From Orobanche coerulescens (lineage: Eukaryota > Streptophyta > Magnoliopsida > Lamiales > Orobanchaceae), in contig CM065804.1 in the NCBI GenBank assembly GCA_033398695.1, forward strand, positions 122,879,501 to 122,943,500: a stretch of 64,000 bases of DNA, read 5' to 3'. Made by a program: the position numbers and the translations under genes. Under the pieces are notes generated by a model. The model was not told the DNA's origin. It ran no database searches and was given only the letters and a program-made list of their open reading frames with translations. Below, piece after piece: positions 46,380 to 57,087 of this stretch. Within the stretch, counting starts at the first letter, position 1. Every line of letters begins with the position of its first letter.

Positions 46380-47352
46380 TGTTGCTACCCAAAATATTAT
46401 CCGGAGATAGATATTGCTGGAATGGATGAGTAGCAAACAAAGTGCGAGAGCACGTCCGTGGGGAAAGTAAATAACACAAGATTTGTCGGGGTTGTTAGTC
46501 CCAGGCTTGAATGCTCTCGCGAGATATTATTAATACAAATACTTTGGAGTACAAATATTAACGTTAGAGTACAATTACAATGAGTGTAAAGACCCTAGTT
46601 ATCTTAGCTATTGAGCGTGTAGATTGCCGGAAGAACCAGATATGATGCTCTGTGAGTTCTTGTAACAACTGTTGGAGTGCTATGACGACTGTGAGAAATC
46701 GACGGTCTCTCACAGTGTGTATTAGCTGAATGACTAAGATCCTAGGCTTGCGAGTCTCTTCGAATCTGTACTGTATGGAATTCTTGCCTCTGTCGACCGC
46801 CTTCTAGTTGAGAGGTGCTGAGAGAGAAATCCTGAGATAGATTCAAGAGAGGAAGCCAAGAGTCTGAGAGTGTGTATTTATTCTGAATGTGGTTGCCAAC
46901 TGAGAGGAAATTAGAGAAACCTTTTTCCAGTTGCTGGAGGTTCTCTATTTATAGCACTGGGAGTTGTTGGGCGATCGCCTCTGCTGTATCATAATAAGCG
47001 GGCGATCGTCTTTAGCACATGGGTTGGTCTCTTTAAAGTTTGCGGTTGCTGCTGGCAGCCGGCTGTGCGGACCAATGAGAAGTCTACACGCGTCTTGAGT
47101 CGCTGTCCCGGGAGGTCCCACCTTGTACCTTTCGGCGGGTCTGTCGGTAGGTGAGAAGGTGGTGACAGGCTGTGGCCAACGATCCATGTTCTGCGGCGCC
47201 TTTCGCGGATCTGCACATAGGAGCTTGCTTTGAGATCCAGTCCTGGTAGACTTTGACGGACGAAGGTCTTGTTCGTGGCACAGGACGGTCGTCCTAGGTC
47301 GGGCACCAAAGTCGATCGCTAGGTGCCAAAAGGCGATCGCCTTGAGGATCGA
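46380..47352 (-). repeat. Element E 3' LTR, distal half
   Basis: Proposed from TGTTGCTACCC at 46380 (the exact edge is unsure; TGTCGGGG at 46484 is an alternative) to the insertion point of D. The minus-strand TATA box CTATAAATAGA lies at 46944-46954, with GCGATCGC palindromes upstream of it (46970, 47001, 47331). The part 47030-47352 is an inverted homologue of 63670-64000, which supports its membership in a repeated LTR. Confidence 0.6.
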
Positions 47353-47700
47353 TGTAACACCCCAATTCACAACTGGGATATTACACGCCGTAGAACCCTC
47401 GTGAGGTCTACCAGGCTAACACATGACAAATAAACCACAATGTAGTCCCGAATAATGCACTCAAAAGTAAATAAGGCCGTGGCCTCGGCCAAAACATTTT
47501 TAACGTAATACATGAACAGAGGTTAAATACCAATTTATTGCCCACGCAGGGGACTTAAACCAAGTTTCAAAACAGACAGTCTAACTTCAATACTCGACAA
47601 TGCAATGACAAAACATAAAAATGCAGACTCGAGCCACATCATCAAGCCAGCCCATCCTTCGCGTGCGTGTCCCGTGCCTGCCACTCAGCCCTCCCGGTAC

Positions 47701-48220
47701 CTGAAATGCATAAGACGCATTTCCCCCATTTAAGGGGTTAGCATTCGAATAGCTAGTGCAAGTACACAATTACACAACACTATATACAAAAACGGTTTTA
47801 CACAATCATCTCAAACATAAGGCATTTGCCACATATATATATATTCCGGAATACTACATTGGCAATCACAACGATTTTCAGTCATCACGATATCACAAAA
47901 TCACAACTGGTATCCCGTGGCCGTACCCCTTAGTATCGACCCCCAGACATCCCGTCGAACACTCCGGGTGGGATACCAGATCCACGGCCGTACCCCTTAG
48001 TATCGACCCCCAGACATCCCGTCGGACACTCCGGGTGGAAGTTCAATCACGCACGCACCCAAGTCCACTTCCGCGGCCGTACCCCTTAGTATCGACCCCC
48101 AGACATCCCGTCGGACACTCCGGGTGGAAGGAAAACACAACTCACGCACCCGAAAATCACAATTCATCATTCATTTCGAAAATCACAACATACATAACGA
48201 AATGTAATACATGTACTTGC
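47701..48220 (-). other. Putative GC-AG leader intron, D 3' LTR copy
   Basis: Donor TTCAAG|GCAAGTACA (48220 downward), box TGTACTTGCACTAGC (47766-47752), branch-like GCTAAC (47742-47737) and acceptor TTTCAG (ending at 47701). Donor and box are exact 9-nt complements although both differ from the A version. The 5' LTR copy is 54689-55206. A first-exon donor GAG|GTAAGAAC is at 48573. Confidence 0.5.
47925..48135 (-). repeat. Three-copy ~54-bp module of the D LTR
   Basis: CGTACCCCTTAGTATCGACC, then CCAGACATCCCGTCGGACAC and TCCGGGTGG, occur three times at 47930, 47990 and 48078 with unequal spacers. The 5' LTR repeats them at about 54906, 54973 and 55063. The core CCCGTCGGACACTCCGGG is the D version of the shared GAGGCC-CGTCGGACC module. 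Confidence 0.85.
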
Positions 48221-49459
48221 CTTGAACACGATGAAATAAGGGAAACAACGAAGGAATAGGTTTTGGTCCGAACAATCCTCCCAAATCCGCTCCTAACACA
48301 ACAACGGTATACAACAAGTCTCAATAATGCGGAAAGGTAAGAATTAATCCTTATTCTACCCGTTGGGACAATTCATCGGACACCAAGAGTGCATAAGGAA
48401 ATGAAATCGGTCAATGGTATAACAACGGGATTTCATCCCAATCAAAAACAAGAAAACCATGGGTCGCGTGAATACTATCAAAATCTAATAACAACATCGG
48501 TTAATTCGAATTAAAACACAAGATCACCACCAAACCCACCCCAAAATCATACTAGGGTTGAAGGAGTTCTTACCTCTTGAAGATTCAAGCCCTATAATCC
48601 GAAGAACACGTGCTAAATCCACAATTCGAGCTACACGATCGAAGGAGGATGAAGAAAATCAAACACTCAAATGATTTGTGAAGGAAAAACCCTCCCTCAA
48701 GCTCTCTCTCTCAGTTGTAGGAGAAGAAAAGGGAAAAAAATGAGCTGAAATGCTCAAAAAACGAATTTAAAGGGTTTGACTACCCTGCCGGACACGGCCC
48801 GTGCCGATTGGCACGGTCGTGTCGCACAGCTGGCCGACAGGGACTCGACCGTGTCCTGCTTGACACGGTCGCGGCGCGTAGGGCCTTCCGATAGCGACCC
48901 ATCCGACAGCGACTCGGCATGACTCGACCGTGTCCTGGAACACGGTCGGGCGTGTCGGCAGTCGCTTCAGGCTTATCCGGAAGAGTTCGACTCGGCCGTG
49001 CCAAACGACACGGTCGAGTCCTGTGGGCAGATACTTCGGCATTTCCGGACGAGTACGGCACGGGCCGTGTCGGACGACACGACCGAGTCCGGTCGGCAGT
49101 GATCGGCCAAAAGCTGAAAAATGAGCGGGTGAACGAAAACGATCATAACTCTCTCGTCCGGACTCCGATTGACTCACCGTTTGAACCATTGGAAAGCTAA
49201 TTCGATGATCTATAATATTGCAAAGATTTAAAATTTTTGGAGTTACCAAAAATTAATGGTGATCTAACAAAGTCGAACTCATAAGAGGAAGTTGAAACAA
49301 TGAACAATAATGATACACAACTCGAAGTTTTTCCGAACGGTGAACACGGTGAATGAACATGATTGATGAATGATTATAATTGAGTGAAAATACACTGAGT
49401 GACAATTACAGACTGATAATTACTGAATGAAAATGAATGAATTACAACCGGGTATTACA

Positions 49460-49496
49460 TTATCTCCCCCTAAAAATAAGTTTCGTCCCGAAACTT
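49460..49496 (-). other. Polypurine tract and palindrome of element D
   Basis: TTATCTCCCCCTAAAAAT follows the LTR (a polypurine tract on the minus strand), then AAGTTTCGTCCCGAAACTT at 49478-49496. The palindrome touches the pol stop codon (49496-49498). Confidence 0.85.
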
Positions 49497-50658
49497 ACAA
49501 CATGAATAACTCGGGGTATCTCGACCTCATACTCTCCTCCGTTTCCCACGTGGCTTCCTCGGATCCATGCCTCGACCACTGCACTTTGACCAAAGGAATG
49601 GTTTTGTGCCTGAGTTGCTTCACTCGACGCTCTAAGATGCAGACGGCCTCTCCTCGATGGTAATGTCGGGCCCCAACTCGATCTCTCCAAAATCAATAAT
49701 ATGGCTAAGGTCCGATACGTACTTCCTAAGCTGGGAAACATGAAATACGTTATGCACGTGGCTCAGGGACGGCGGCAAGCCTAACCGATACGCAAGCTCT
49801 CCAACTCTATCTAAAATCTCAAACGGCCCGATATATCTCGGACTAAGTTTACCCTTCCGACCGAAGCGGTAAACTCCCGTGTCGCGACACCTTAAGCAAG
49901 ACGTGATCTCCCACCTCAAACTCCAACGGTCGGCGACGTGTATCGGCATAAGACTTCGCCGACTCGGGCCGTCGGCAATCTACCACGAATCGGGGTAACC
50001 TTCTCCCTCGTCTCAACTATCATGTCGGGCTCGTGCCGATTAGCTCGACGTATCATCCCAACACAACGGCGATCCGCACCTCCTCCCATACAACGCTTGA
50101 ATGGTGCCATTTTGATCGAGGCATGCCAACTATTGTTGTACGTGAACTCGATCAACGGCAAGTGTGTCTCCCAATCATCCTTCCAATCTAAAGCACGGGC
50201 TCGTAACATATCCTCTAGCGTCAGATCGTCCGCTCGCATCGTCCGTCTGCTCGAGGGTGGTAGGATGTACTAGGTCTCAACTCGGTTCCCAAAGCTCTAT
50301 GAACGGCCTGCCAAAAATGTGATATGAACCGGCCATCACGATCCGAAACACTACTCTTAGGGGTCCCATGCAATCTCACTATTTCCGCAACAAACACTCG
50401 TGCAAGCCTCTCCGGCCCCCAAGTGTCCTTAATACTTAGAAAATGAGCTGATTTGGTTAGTCGATCAACAACGACCCAAATCATGTTCATTCCCGTCCGA
50501 GTCTTAGGCATACCGGTAATGAAATCCATAGAAATGTCCTCCCATTTCCACTCCGGAATAGGAAGTGGTCGTAAAAGCCCCGCTGGTCGATGATGCTCGA
50601 TATTAACCAGCAGACAGGTCAAACACATCGACACAAACACGCTAACGTCCGCCTTCAA
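49496..50658 (-). pseudogene. pol: Element D integrase and chromodomain, frameshifted
   Basis: The integrase frame at 50658-50221 keeps the zinc-end remnant (CLTCLLVNIEH) and core motifs MDFITGMPKTRTGMN and SVSDRDGRFISHFW, then YHPRADGRCERTI. Further pieces follow in other frames: LPLIEFTYNNSWHASIKMAP, then [20 protein letters not shown] at about 49850. The chromodomain (IPLVKVQWSRHGSEEATWET, then MRSRYPEL) ends at 49496. At least three shifts break it. Relatives read HPQSDG where D reads HPRADG. Confidence 0.85.
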
Positions 50659-51437
50659 ATTACTCCACCGTAGTTGCTCCTCACATCCTTGTACATTTTA
50701 CTCGCATCAGGATGTATTGAGTAAGTTGTGGTATGAGCTTCAAACAAGATCTTCTGTCTCACTCAACAACACTCGGTACACATAGTCCGCCGCGAAATCT
50801 CAAAACTCCATCATCGTGAACCACAAATCCGGGCTTTCCCCTTCCTCACATCCTCCTCAACTGGACCAAAACGGATCATCATACTGCTTCGCCTTGATAT
50901 CATCGATCAAGGACGAAGTGATCTCTAACGCACATAATCGACCACCGAATTCTCCGAACCCAAACCTCGATATCCCGACAAATAAAATCCCGTTGGATCA
51001 TACTGTGGTGTAAGTACCTCTAACATCCGCAACGCCATCGGCTTCCGGCTCAACGCATCGGCCACTACGTTAGCCTTACCGGATGGTAAAGTATCTCGAG
51101 GTCGTAATCTTTAATTAGTTCCAACCACCTACGCTGTCTCATATTCAATTCTTTCCGATCAAGATATACTTCAAGCTCTTATGATCCGTAAAAATCTTAC
51201 AAGACGACCCATAAAGATAATGCCTCCAGATCTTTAAGGCGAAACGACCCATGACTAACTCCAAATCGTGCGTGGGATAATTCACCTCGTAAGGTTTCAA
51301 TGGCGGGACGCATAAGCAATGACTCTATCTCTCTGCATCAAAACACATCCTAGACCAAGGCCCGAAGCATCACTATACACTACGAAGTCCTCGTTCCCCG
51401 AGGCAATGCTAAAACGGGTGCGGTAGTCGACGTCTCT
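50659..51437 (-). pseudogene. pol: Element D RNase H and linker remnants
   Basis: No long frame remains, but pieces of the RNase H and linker (a YSDASG-like stretch near 51380, HDLELV near 51270, YHPGKANVVADALS-like near 51070) can be followed across several single-base indels. The damage is denser than in RT next door. Confidence 0.65.
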
Positions 51438-53789
51438 TTAACTCGTCAAAGCCGTCCCGCCTGTCTGCAGTCCACTCGAACTTCCGAGTTTTCTGGAGCA
51501 ACCGAGTGAGTGGTCTAGCGATCTTAGAAAATCCTCAACGAATCTGCGGTAATAGCCGGCAAGACCCAGAAAACTCCTCACCTCCTTCACATTCTTAGGC
51601 GGCTCCCAAGCCATCACTGCCTCTATCTTCTGCGGATCTACTCGAATTCCCTCTGCTGAAATCACATGCCCGAGGAACGTCACTTCCTCGAGCCAAAACT
51701 CACACTTAGAGAACTTCGCGTACAACTGCTCAGTCCTCAAAGTGTCTAATACAATCCGGAGATGAAAGGCGTGCTCCTCCCGATTCCGTGAATAGATAAG
51801 AATATCGTCGATAAAAACGACTACGAATTTGTCTAGATACTCAATGAAAACTTTGTTCATCAACTGCATGAACACTGCTGGGGCATTGGTTAGCCCGAAA
51901 GGCATAACCACAAACTCGTAATGGCCATATCTCGTCCGAAAGGCAGCTTTCGGAATATCGACGTCCCGAATTCTCAACTGGTAGTAGCCCGATCGCAAAT
52001 CAATCTTCGAAAAGACTGTCGCCCCCTGAAGCTGATCAAACAAATCGTCAATCCTGGGCAAAGGGTATTTATTTTTGATGGTCAACTTGTTTAATTCTCG
52101 AAAATCGATGCATAAACGAAGCGACCCATCTTTCTTCTTAACGAAAAGTACGGGCGCACCCCAAGGCGATGCGCTCGGTCGAATATACCCTTTTTCTAAC
52201 AATTCTCCCAACTGGTTCTTCAACTCTAACATCTCCGACGGTGCCATACGATACGGTGCTCGAGAAATAGGGGCTGCATTCGGCTCAAGATCGATAGGAA
52301 ACTCCACCTCTCGCTGCGGTGGTAACCCCGACAAGTCGTCTGGGAAAACATCGGGATACTCACCAACAACTGGAATTGACGACATGTCAACTCCACCATC
52401 TTCCGCCTTCAGAGCGTAAAACCAGTATCCGACACAACCCTGGTTCAGACGTTTCATCGCCTTCAAGGCGTTAATCACGCTCCCCGATCTACCCGGCTTA
52501 CAGCCGACGAGAGTATGCTCGGTGCCATCCTCGGCCACGATCGAGATAGTACGAGTCCGATAGTTCATGATAGTACCGTGACGCTCTAACCAATCGTCCC
52601 CGAGGATTAAATCCTCACCCTTGAGGTCGATAACAATGAGGTTCGAGGGCCAGTCTCGGCTCCCGATCCTCACGGGGCAATCCCTAACTTCCCGGTCCCC
52701 AACCATGCGATCCCCGCTAGGCGTACCCACCACAAACGGTTCACATTCAAACAAGCAGTTAAAGCCAATAAGATTCACACAATCCGATGCAATAAAGGAA
52801 TGGGTAGCATCCGAATCAAAAAGCACGGAAACTGGATGAGTAAGGATCTGAGTGGTACCTGACGCCACCGGAATGTCCGCCTTCTCTGAGCGCCTCATCT
52901 GGTACAATCGGGGGTGGACTGAACCCGAGCTCGAGGCTGCGCGGCGATCCGGCTGTCCCCGACCTCTACCGCGACCCGAACCCTGCGGAACCTGAATAGC
53001 TGGAGTGTTATGATCCCTCTGATCGGTAGTGGTAGTCGGAACTATAGCGGCCCTGGTGGCTCTCTCACAATGAGTCGCCCGATGTCCGGTCTGCCCGCAA
53101 GTGTAGCAAGTAACTGGAGGAAAAGGACAATCCTTCATCAAATGCTCATATTGGTTGCAGTTAAAACAAACCCTGCCACCAGAAGCAACGGTCTGAACTG
53201 AACGGTTACCCTGAGATCCACCGGCCTGACAGAATGGCCTCTTCCCCAGTATGGGAGCAGAACGAGACCTTGAAAACTGACCACCCTTCCCGGTCGAGAA
53301 TCCACCGGTAGTCTTCTGCTTCTTAACTTCCGAAACCGACTCTGATTCCGGAACCACCATCTCGATCCCTAGGGCGCGATCCTGGTATTCCTTCAAAGTG
53401 GCACACATGAGCGGTGCCATACTCTGCCTAATATGCGGCTTCATGCGCATATTGAAGTAACGGATTTTATCAGCCTCCGATCTCACTTGATCTCTTACGA
53501 ACCCCAACTGCTGATTGTAAGAAATGATGGCCTGAGAAATCGGCACATCCTGAGGTGTAGCGGTGAAAAATTCCACAATTCTGCGCTCCTTAACTGGCGG
53601 TGGACAATATTCTGCTTCCATAGCAGCCCTGAACTCCTCCCAAGTGGCCCGACGATCTCTGGGCGCAACGGCCTCCCACCACTCCGCAGCCTTCTTTATC
53701 CAGGAGGTACTGGGCAATATGTACCCTTCGTCTTCGGGACAAGCTACGGCATCAAAGGTCTGGACAACCGAAAGAGCCAATTCTCCCAA
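51438..53789 (-). pseudogene. gag-pol: Element D gag C-half, protease and RT (783 codons open)
   Basis: The frame holds the gag core ([39 protein letters not shown]), two CCHC knuckles ([28 protein letters not shown]), protease and full RT. The protease active site reads [11 protein letters not shown]; the invariant DSG glycine is Asp, which should abolish catalysis. RT motifs ([53 protein letters not shown]) are intact. The frame leaves register right after YYRRFVEDF near 51535. It is the best-preserved pol in the window. Confidence 0.92.
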
Positions 53790-54083
53790 CCGAGGGAGTC
53801 AAGATCCGGAGAAACGAGGAGGGTGCATCTTGGACACCGTCAAGCCACTTACTAGCTTCCTCTTCAGGTGTCGGGGCGGATTAAGGCGTCCACCACAGGC
53901 TATTCGAGCAAGCCGGGCTACTAATCTGGCAAGTACGGCGGTAGCCAGGCGTCGGCATTATTACCCGACGGCCGAGTGAGAGGCCGAGTCCGCAGAGGAT
54001 CGAGAAAGTGAGCCCTCCTCATTATCATCACCCGACCACGGCCTCGGCCGCGTCCCTAGCCGCCTACCACGACCTCTCAACAT
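53790..54083 (-). pseudogene. gag: Element D gag N-terminus, broken
   Basis: The likely start is ATG at 54083 (MLRGRGRRLGTRPRP), in frame with the 783-codon frame. Two adjacent stops follow at codons 41-42, and another precedes LPRLGE. Core residues ASKWL and MHPPRFSGS are in different frames, showing indels. Confidence 0.8.
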
Positions 54084-54324
54084 CGAAGGAAAATAAGAAA
54101 AGGACAAGATCAGAAAGATTCACAATTCACAAAGTTGGTAACACAAGTCACGATTCCGAACAGCGCAAGAAAACGAATTACAGAGATATAAGAGTTCGAG
54201 GAGACTTACAGCCACGGTTCGCACGAAAAGACGGTAGCATGATGATATTAGGCTCAATGACTGACTCTAATGACGCAACTAACAGACCCAAAATTCACCG
54301 ACAGCCTAGGTATTCAAAACCTAA

Positions 54325-54336
54325 GCTCTGATACCA
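54325..54336 (-). other. Primer-binding site of element D
   Basis: GCTCTGATACCA on the plus strand, a perfect initiator-Met complement 4 bp inside the 5' LTR. It is followed on the minus strand by a hairpin (TAGGT, loop, ACCTA). Confidence 0.95.
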
Positions 54337-54340
54337 TAAA

Positions 54341-56436
54341 TGTAACACCCCAATTCACAACTGGGATATTACACGCCGTAGAACCCTCGTGAGGTCTACC
54401 AGGCTAACACATGACAAATAAACCACAATGTAGTCCCGAATAATGCACTCAAAAGTAAATAAGGCCGTGGCCTCGGCCAAAACATTTTTAACGTAATACA
54501 TGAACAGAGGTTAAATACAAATTTATTGCCCACGCAGGGGACTTAAACCAAGTTTCAAAAGAGACAGTCTAACTTCAATACTCGACAATGCAATGACAAA
54601 ACATAAAAATGCAGACTCGAGCCACATCATCAAGCAAGCCCATCCTTCGCGTGCGTGTCCCGTACCTGCCCCTCAGCCCTCTCGGTACCTGAAATGCATA
54701 AGACGCATTTCCCCCATTTAAGGGGTTAGCATTCGAATAGGTAGTGCAAGTACACAATTACACAACATTATATACAAAAACGGTTTTACACAATCATCTC
54801 AAACATAAGGCATTTGCCACATATATATATTCCGGAATACTACATTGGCAATCACAACGATTTTCAGTCATCACGATATCACAAAATCACAACTGGTACC
54901 CCGTGGCCGTACCCCTTAGTATCGACCCCCAGACATCCCGTCGAACACTCCGGGTGGGATACCACATCCGCGGCCATACCCCTTAGTATCGACCCCCAGA
55001 CATCCCGTCGGACACTCCGGGTGGAAGTTCAATCACGCACGCACCCAAGTCCACTTCCGCGGCCGTACCCCTTAGTATCGACCCCCAGACATCCCGTCGG
55101 ACACTCCGGGTGGAAGGAAAACACAACTCACGCACCCGAAAATCACAATTCATCATTCATTTCGAAAATCACAACATACATAACGAAATGTAATACATGT
55201 ACTTGCCTTGAACACGATGAAATAAGGGAAACAACGAAGGAATAGGTTTTGGTCCGAACAATCCTCCGAAATCCGCTCCTAACACAACAACGGTATACAA
55301 CAAGTCTCAATAATGCGGAAAGGTAAGAATTAATCCTTATTCTACCCATTGGGACAATTCATCGGATACCAAGAGTGCATAAGGAAATGAAATCGGTCAA
55401 TGGTATAACAACGGGATTTCATCCCAATCAAAAACAAGAAAACCATGGGTCACGTGAATACTATCAAAATCTAATAACAACATCGGTTAATTCGAATTAA
55501 AACACAAGATCACCACCAAACCCACCCCAAAATCATACTAGGGTTGAAGGAGTTCTTACCTCTTGAAGATTCAAGCCCTATAATCCGAAGAACACGTGCT
55601 AAATCCACAATCTGAGCTACACGATCGGAGGAGGATGAAGAAAATCAAACACTCAAATGATTTGTGAAGGAATAACCCTCCCTCAAGCTCTCTCTCTCGG
55701 TTGTAGGTGAAGAAAAGGGAAAAAATGAGCTGAAATGCTCAAAAAACGAATTTAAAGGGTTTGACTACCCTGCCGGACACGGCCCGTGCCGATCGGCACG
55801 GTCGTGTCGCATACCGGCCGACAGGACTCGACCGTGTCCCGCTTGACACGGTCGCGCGCGTAGGGCCTTCCGATAGCGACCCGTCAAGCGGCGACTTCGG
55901 CATGACTCGGCCGTGTCACGGAACACGGTCGGGCGTGTCGGCGACGCTCAGGATTATCCGGAAGAGTTCGACTCGGCCGTGCCAAACGACACGGTCGAGT
56001 CCTGTGGCGAATACCCGGCATTTCCGGACGAGTACGGCACGGGCCGTGTCGGACGACACACGACCGAGTCCGGCGGTGATCGGCCAAAAGCTGAAAAATG
56101 AGCGGGTGAACGAAAACGATCATAACTCTCTCGTCCGGACTCCGATTGACTCACCGTTTGAACCATTGGAAAGCTAATTCGATGCTCTATAATATTGAAA
56201 AGATTTAGAATTTTTGGAGTTACCAAAAATTAATGGTGATCTAACAAAGTCGAACTCATAAGAGGAAGTTGAAACAATGAACAATAATGATACACAACTC
56301 GAAGTTTTTCCGAACGGTGAACACGGTGAATGAACATGATTGATGAATGATTATAATTGAGTGAAAATACACTGAGTGACAATTACAGACTGATAATTAC
56401 TGAATGAAAATGAATGAATTACAACTGGGTATTACA
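54341..56436 (-). repeat. Element D 5' LTR
   Basis: 2096 bp, close to 47353-49459 with small deletions in the palindrome array (about 55778-56080). The leader cassette is intact (donor at 55206, box 54746-54754, acceptor ending at 54689). Confidence 0.95.
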
Positions 56437-57065
56437 GTCGATCGCTAGATGCTCGAAGGTGGATTGTTACCTTTGTTCTGACAAGTTCGCCGTAGCTCAT
56501 TTGGTCATGGACTCGGTCGCTCGACCCTTATTCCGATCGCCGCCGAGGTGTATAAATCGCCGCACAACAATTGCCCCCCAGCTCGCTCAGATGTTGGAAA
56601 TGTGGGGTGAGGTGGTTCTACTGGCGATCACTGAACTTTGACGAGTGACTCAGCATTTTATGGAACTGGCGATCGTATTTGAGCAGATTGGTTTTGAATT
56701 TGGACGACCTGGTCGGTCGCTAAAATGAGCAGGGAATGACAGCGGTCGAGGAAAAGTGTCCGAGGCACGTGTCGGGTTCCTATTGTGGGAGACCGACGGT
56801 TAGATACGACTCCTCGTATAGCGTGTCCTTGAAATGACGCGTACGTGGGTTTCAAGGGAGGCATTAATTGCGACGGTTGCACTTCAGTCCCCGAGATTCT
56901 CCATATTTGCACGGAAGTCCATGCCATCTCCTATAAAAAGGTGATGGGTTACAGTGTTAAGACCCTTATGCGCTTTTATCAGAGAAGAAGAATATGGCCG
57001 AAGAATTCTCTGAAGTTTTGACTGCCGATCATCGATCGATTCAATCCTTGGTAAGAAAACACTCA
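56437..57065 (-). repeat. Element E 3' LTR, proximal half
   Basis: It continues the LTR split by D. On the minus strand it would begin TGAGTGTTTTC (57065), preceded by the purine tract AAAAAGAAGAGGAG (57066-57080), a plausible polypurine tract. 56440-56720 is an inverted homologue of 63420-63670 in E2. Confidence 0.6.
56932..56939 (+). promoter_or_regulatory. TATA box for the antisense gene of E
   Basis: TATAAAAA on the plus strand inside the LTR of E, about 150 bp upstream of the gene's ATG. The LTR therefore carries a minus-strand TATA for the element and a plus-strand one for the antisense gene. A leader donor G|GTAAGA is at 57051. Confidence 0.6.
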
Positions 57066-57087
57066 TTTTCTCCTCTTCTTTTTGAAA

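Larger units (their letters stand above)
47353..49459 (-). repeat. Element D 3' LTR
   Basis: TGTAACACCCCAATTC...GGTATTACA on the plus strand. The GACACGG palindrome array is at about 48785-49100, a weak TATA-like TTTAAATT at about 48764-48772, and a U3 block shared with A at about 49075-49260. Confidence 0.95.
47353..56436 (-). mobile_element. Element D: chromovirus-type Ty3/gypsy element, degenerate
   Basis: 9.08 kb with LTRs of 2107 and 2096 bp. It is flanked by ATCGA (47348-47352) and GTCGA (56437-56441), a target duplication with one mismatch. It sits in the LTR of E. It has a perfect initiator-Met site, gag, protease, RT, RNase H relics, integrase and chromodomain. Only one 783-codon frame is intact, and gag N-terminus, RNase H and integrase are frameshifted. 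It shares the GACACGG U3 array and closely related gag with element A. Confidence 0.95.
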
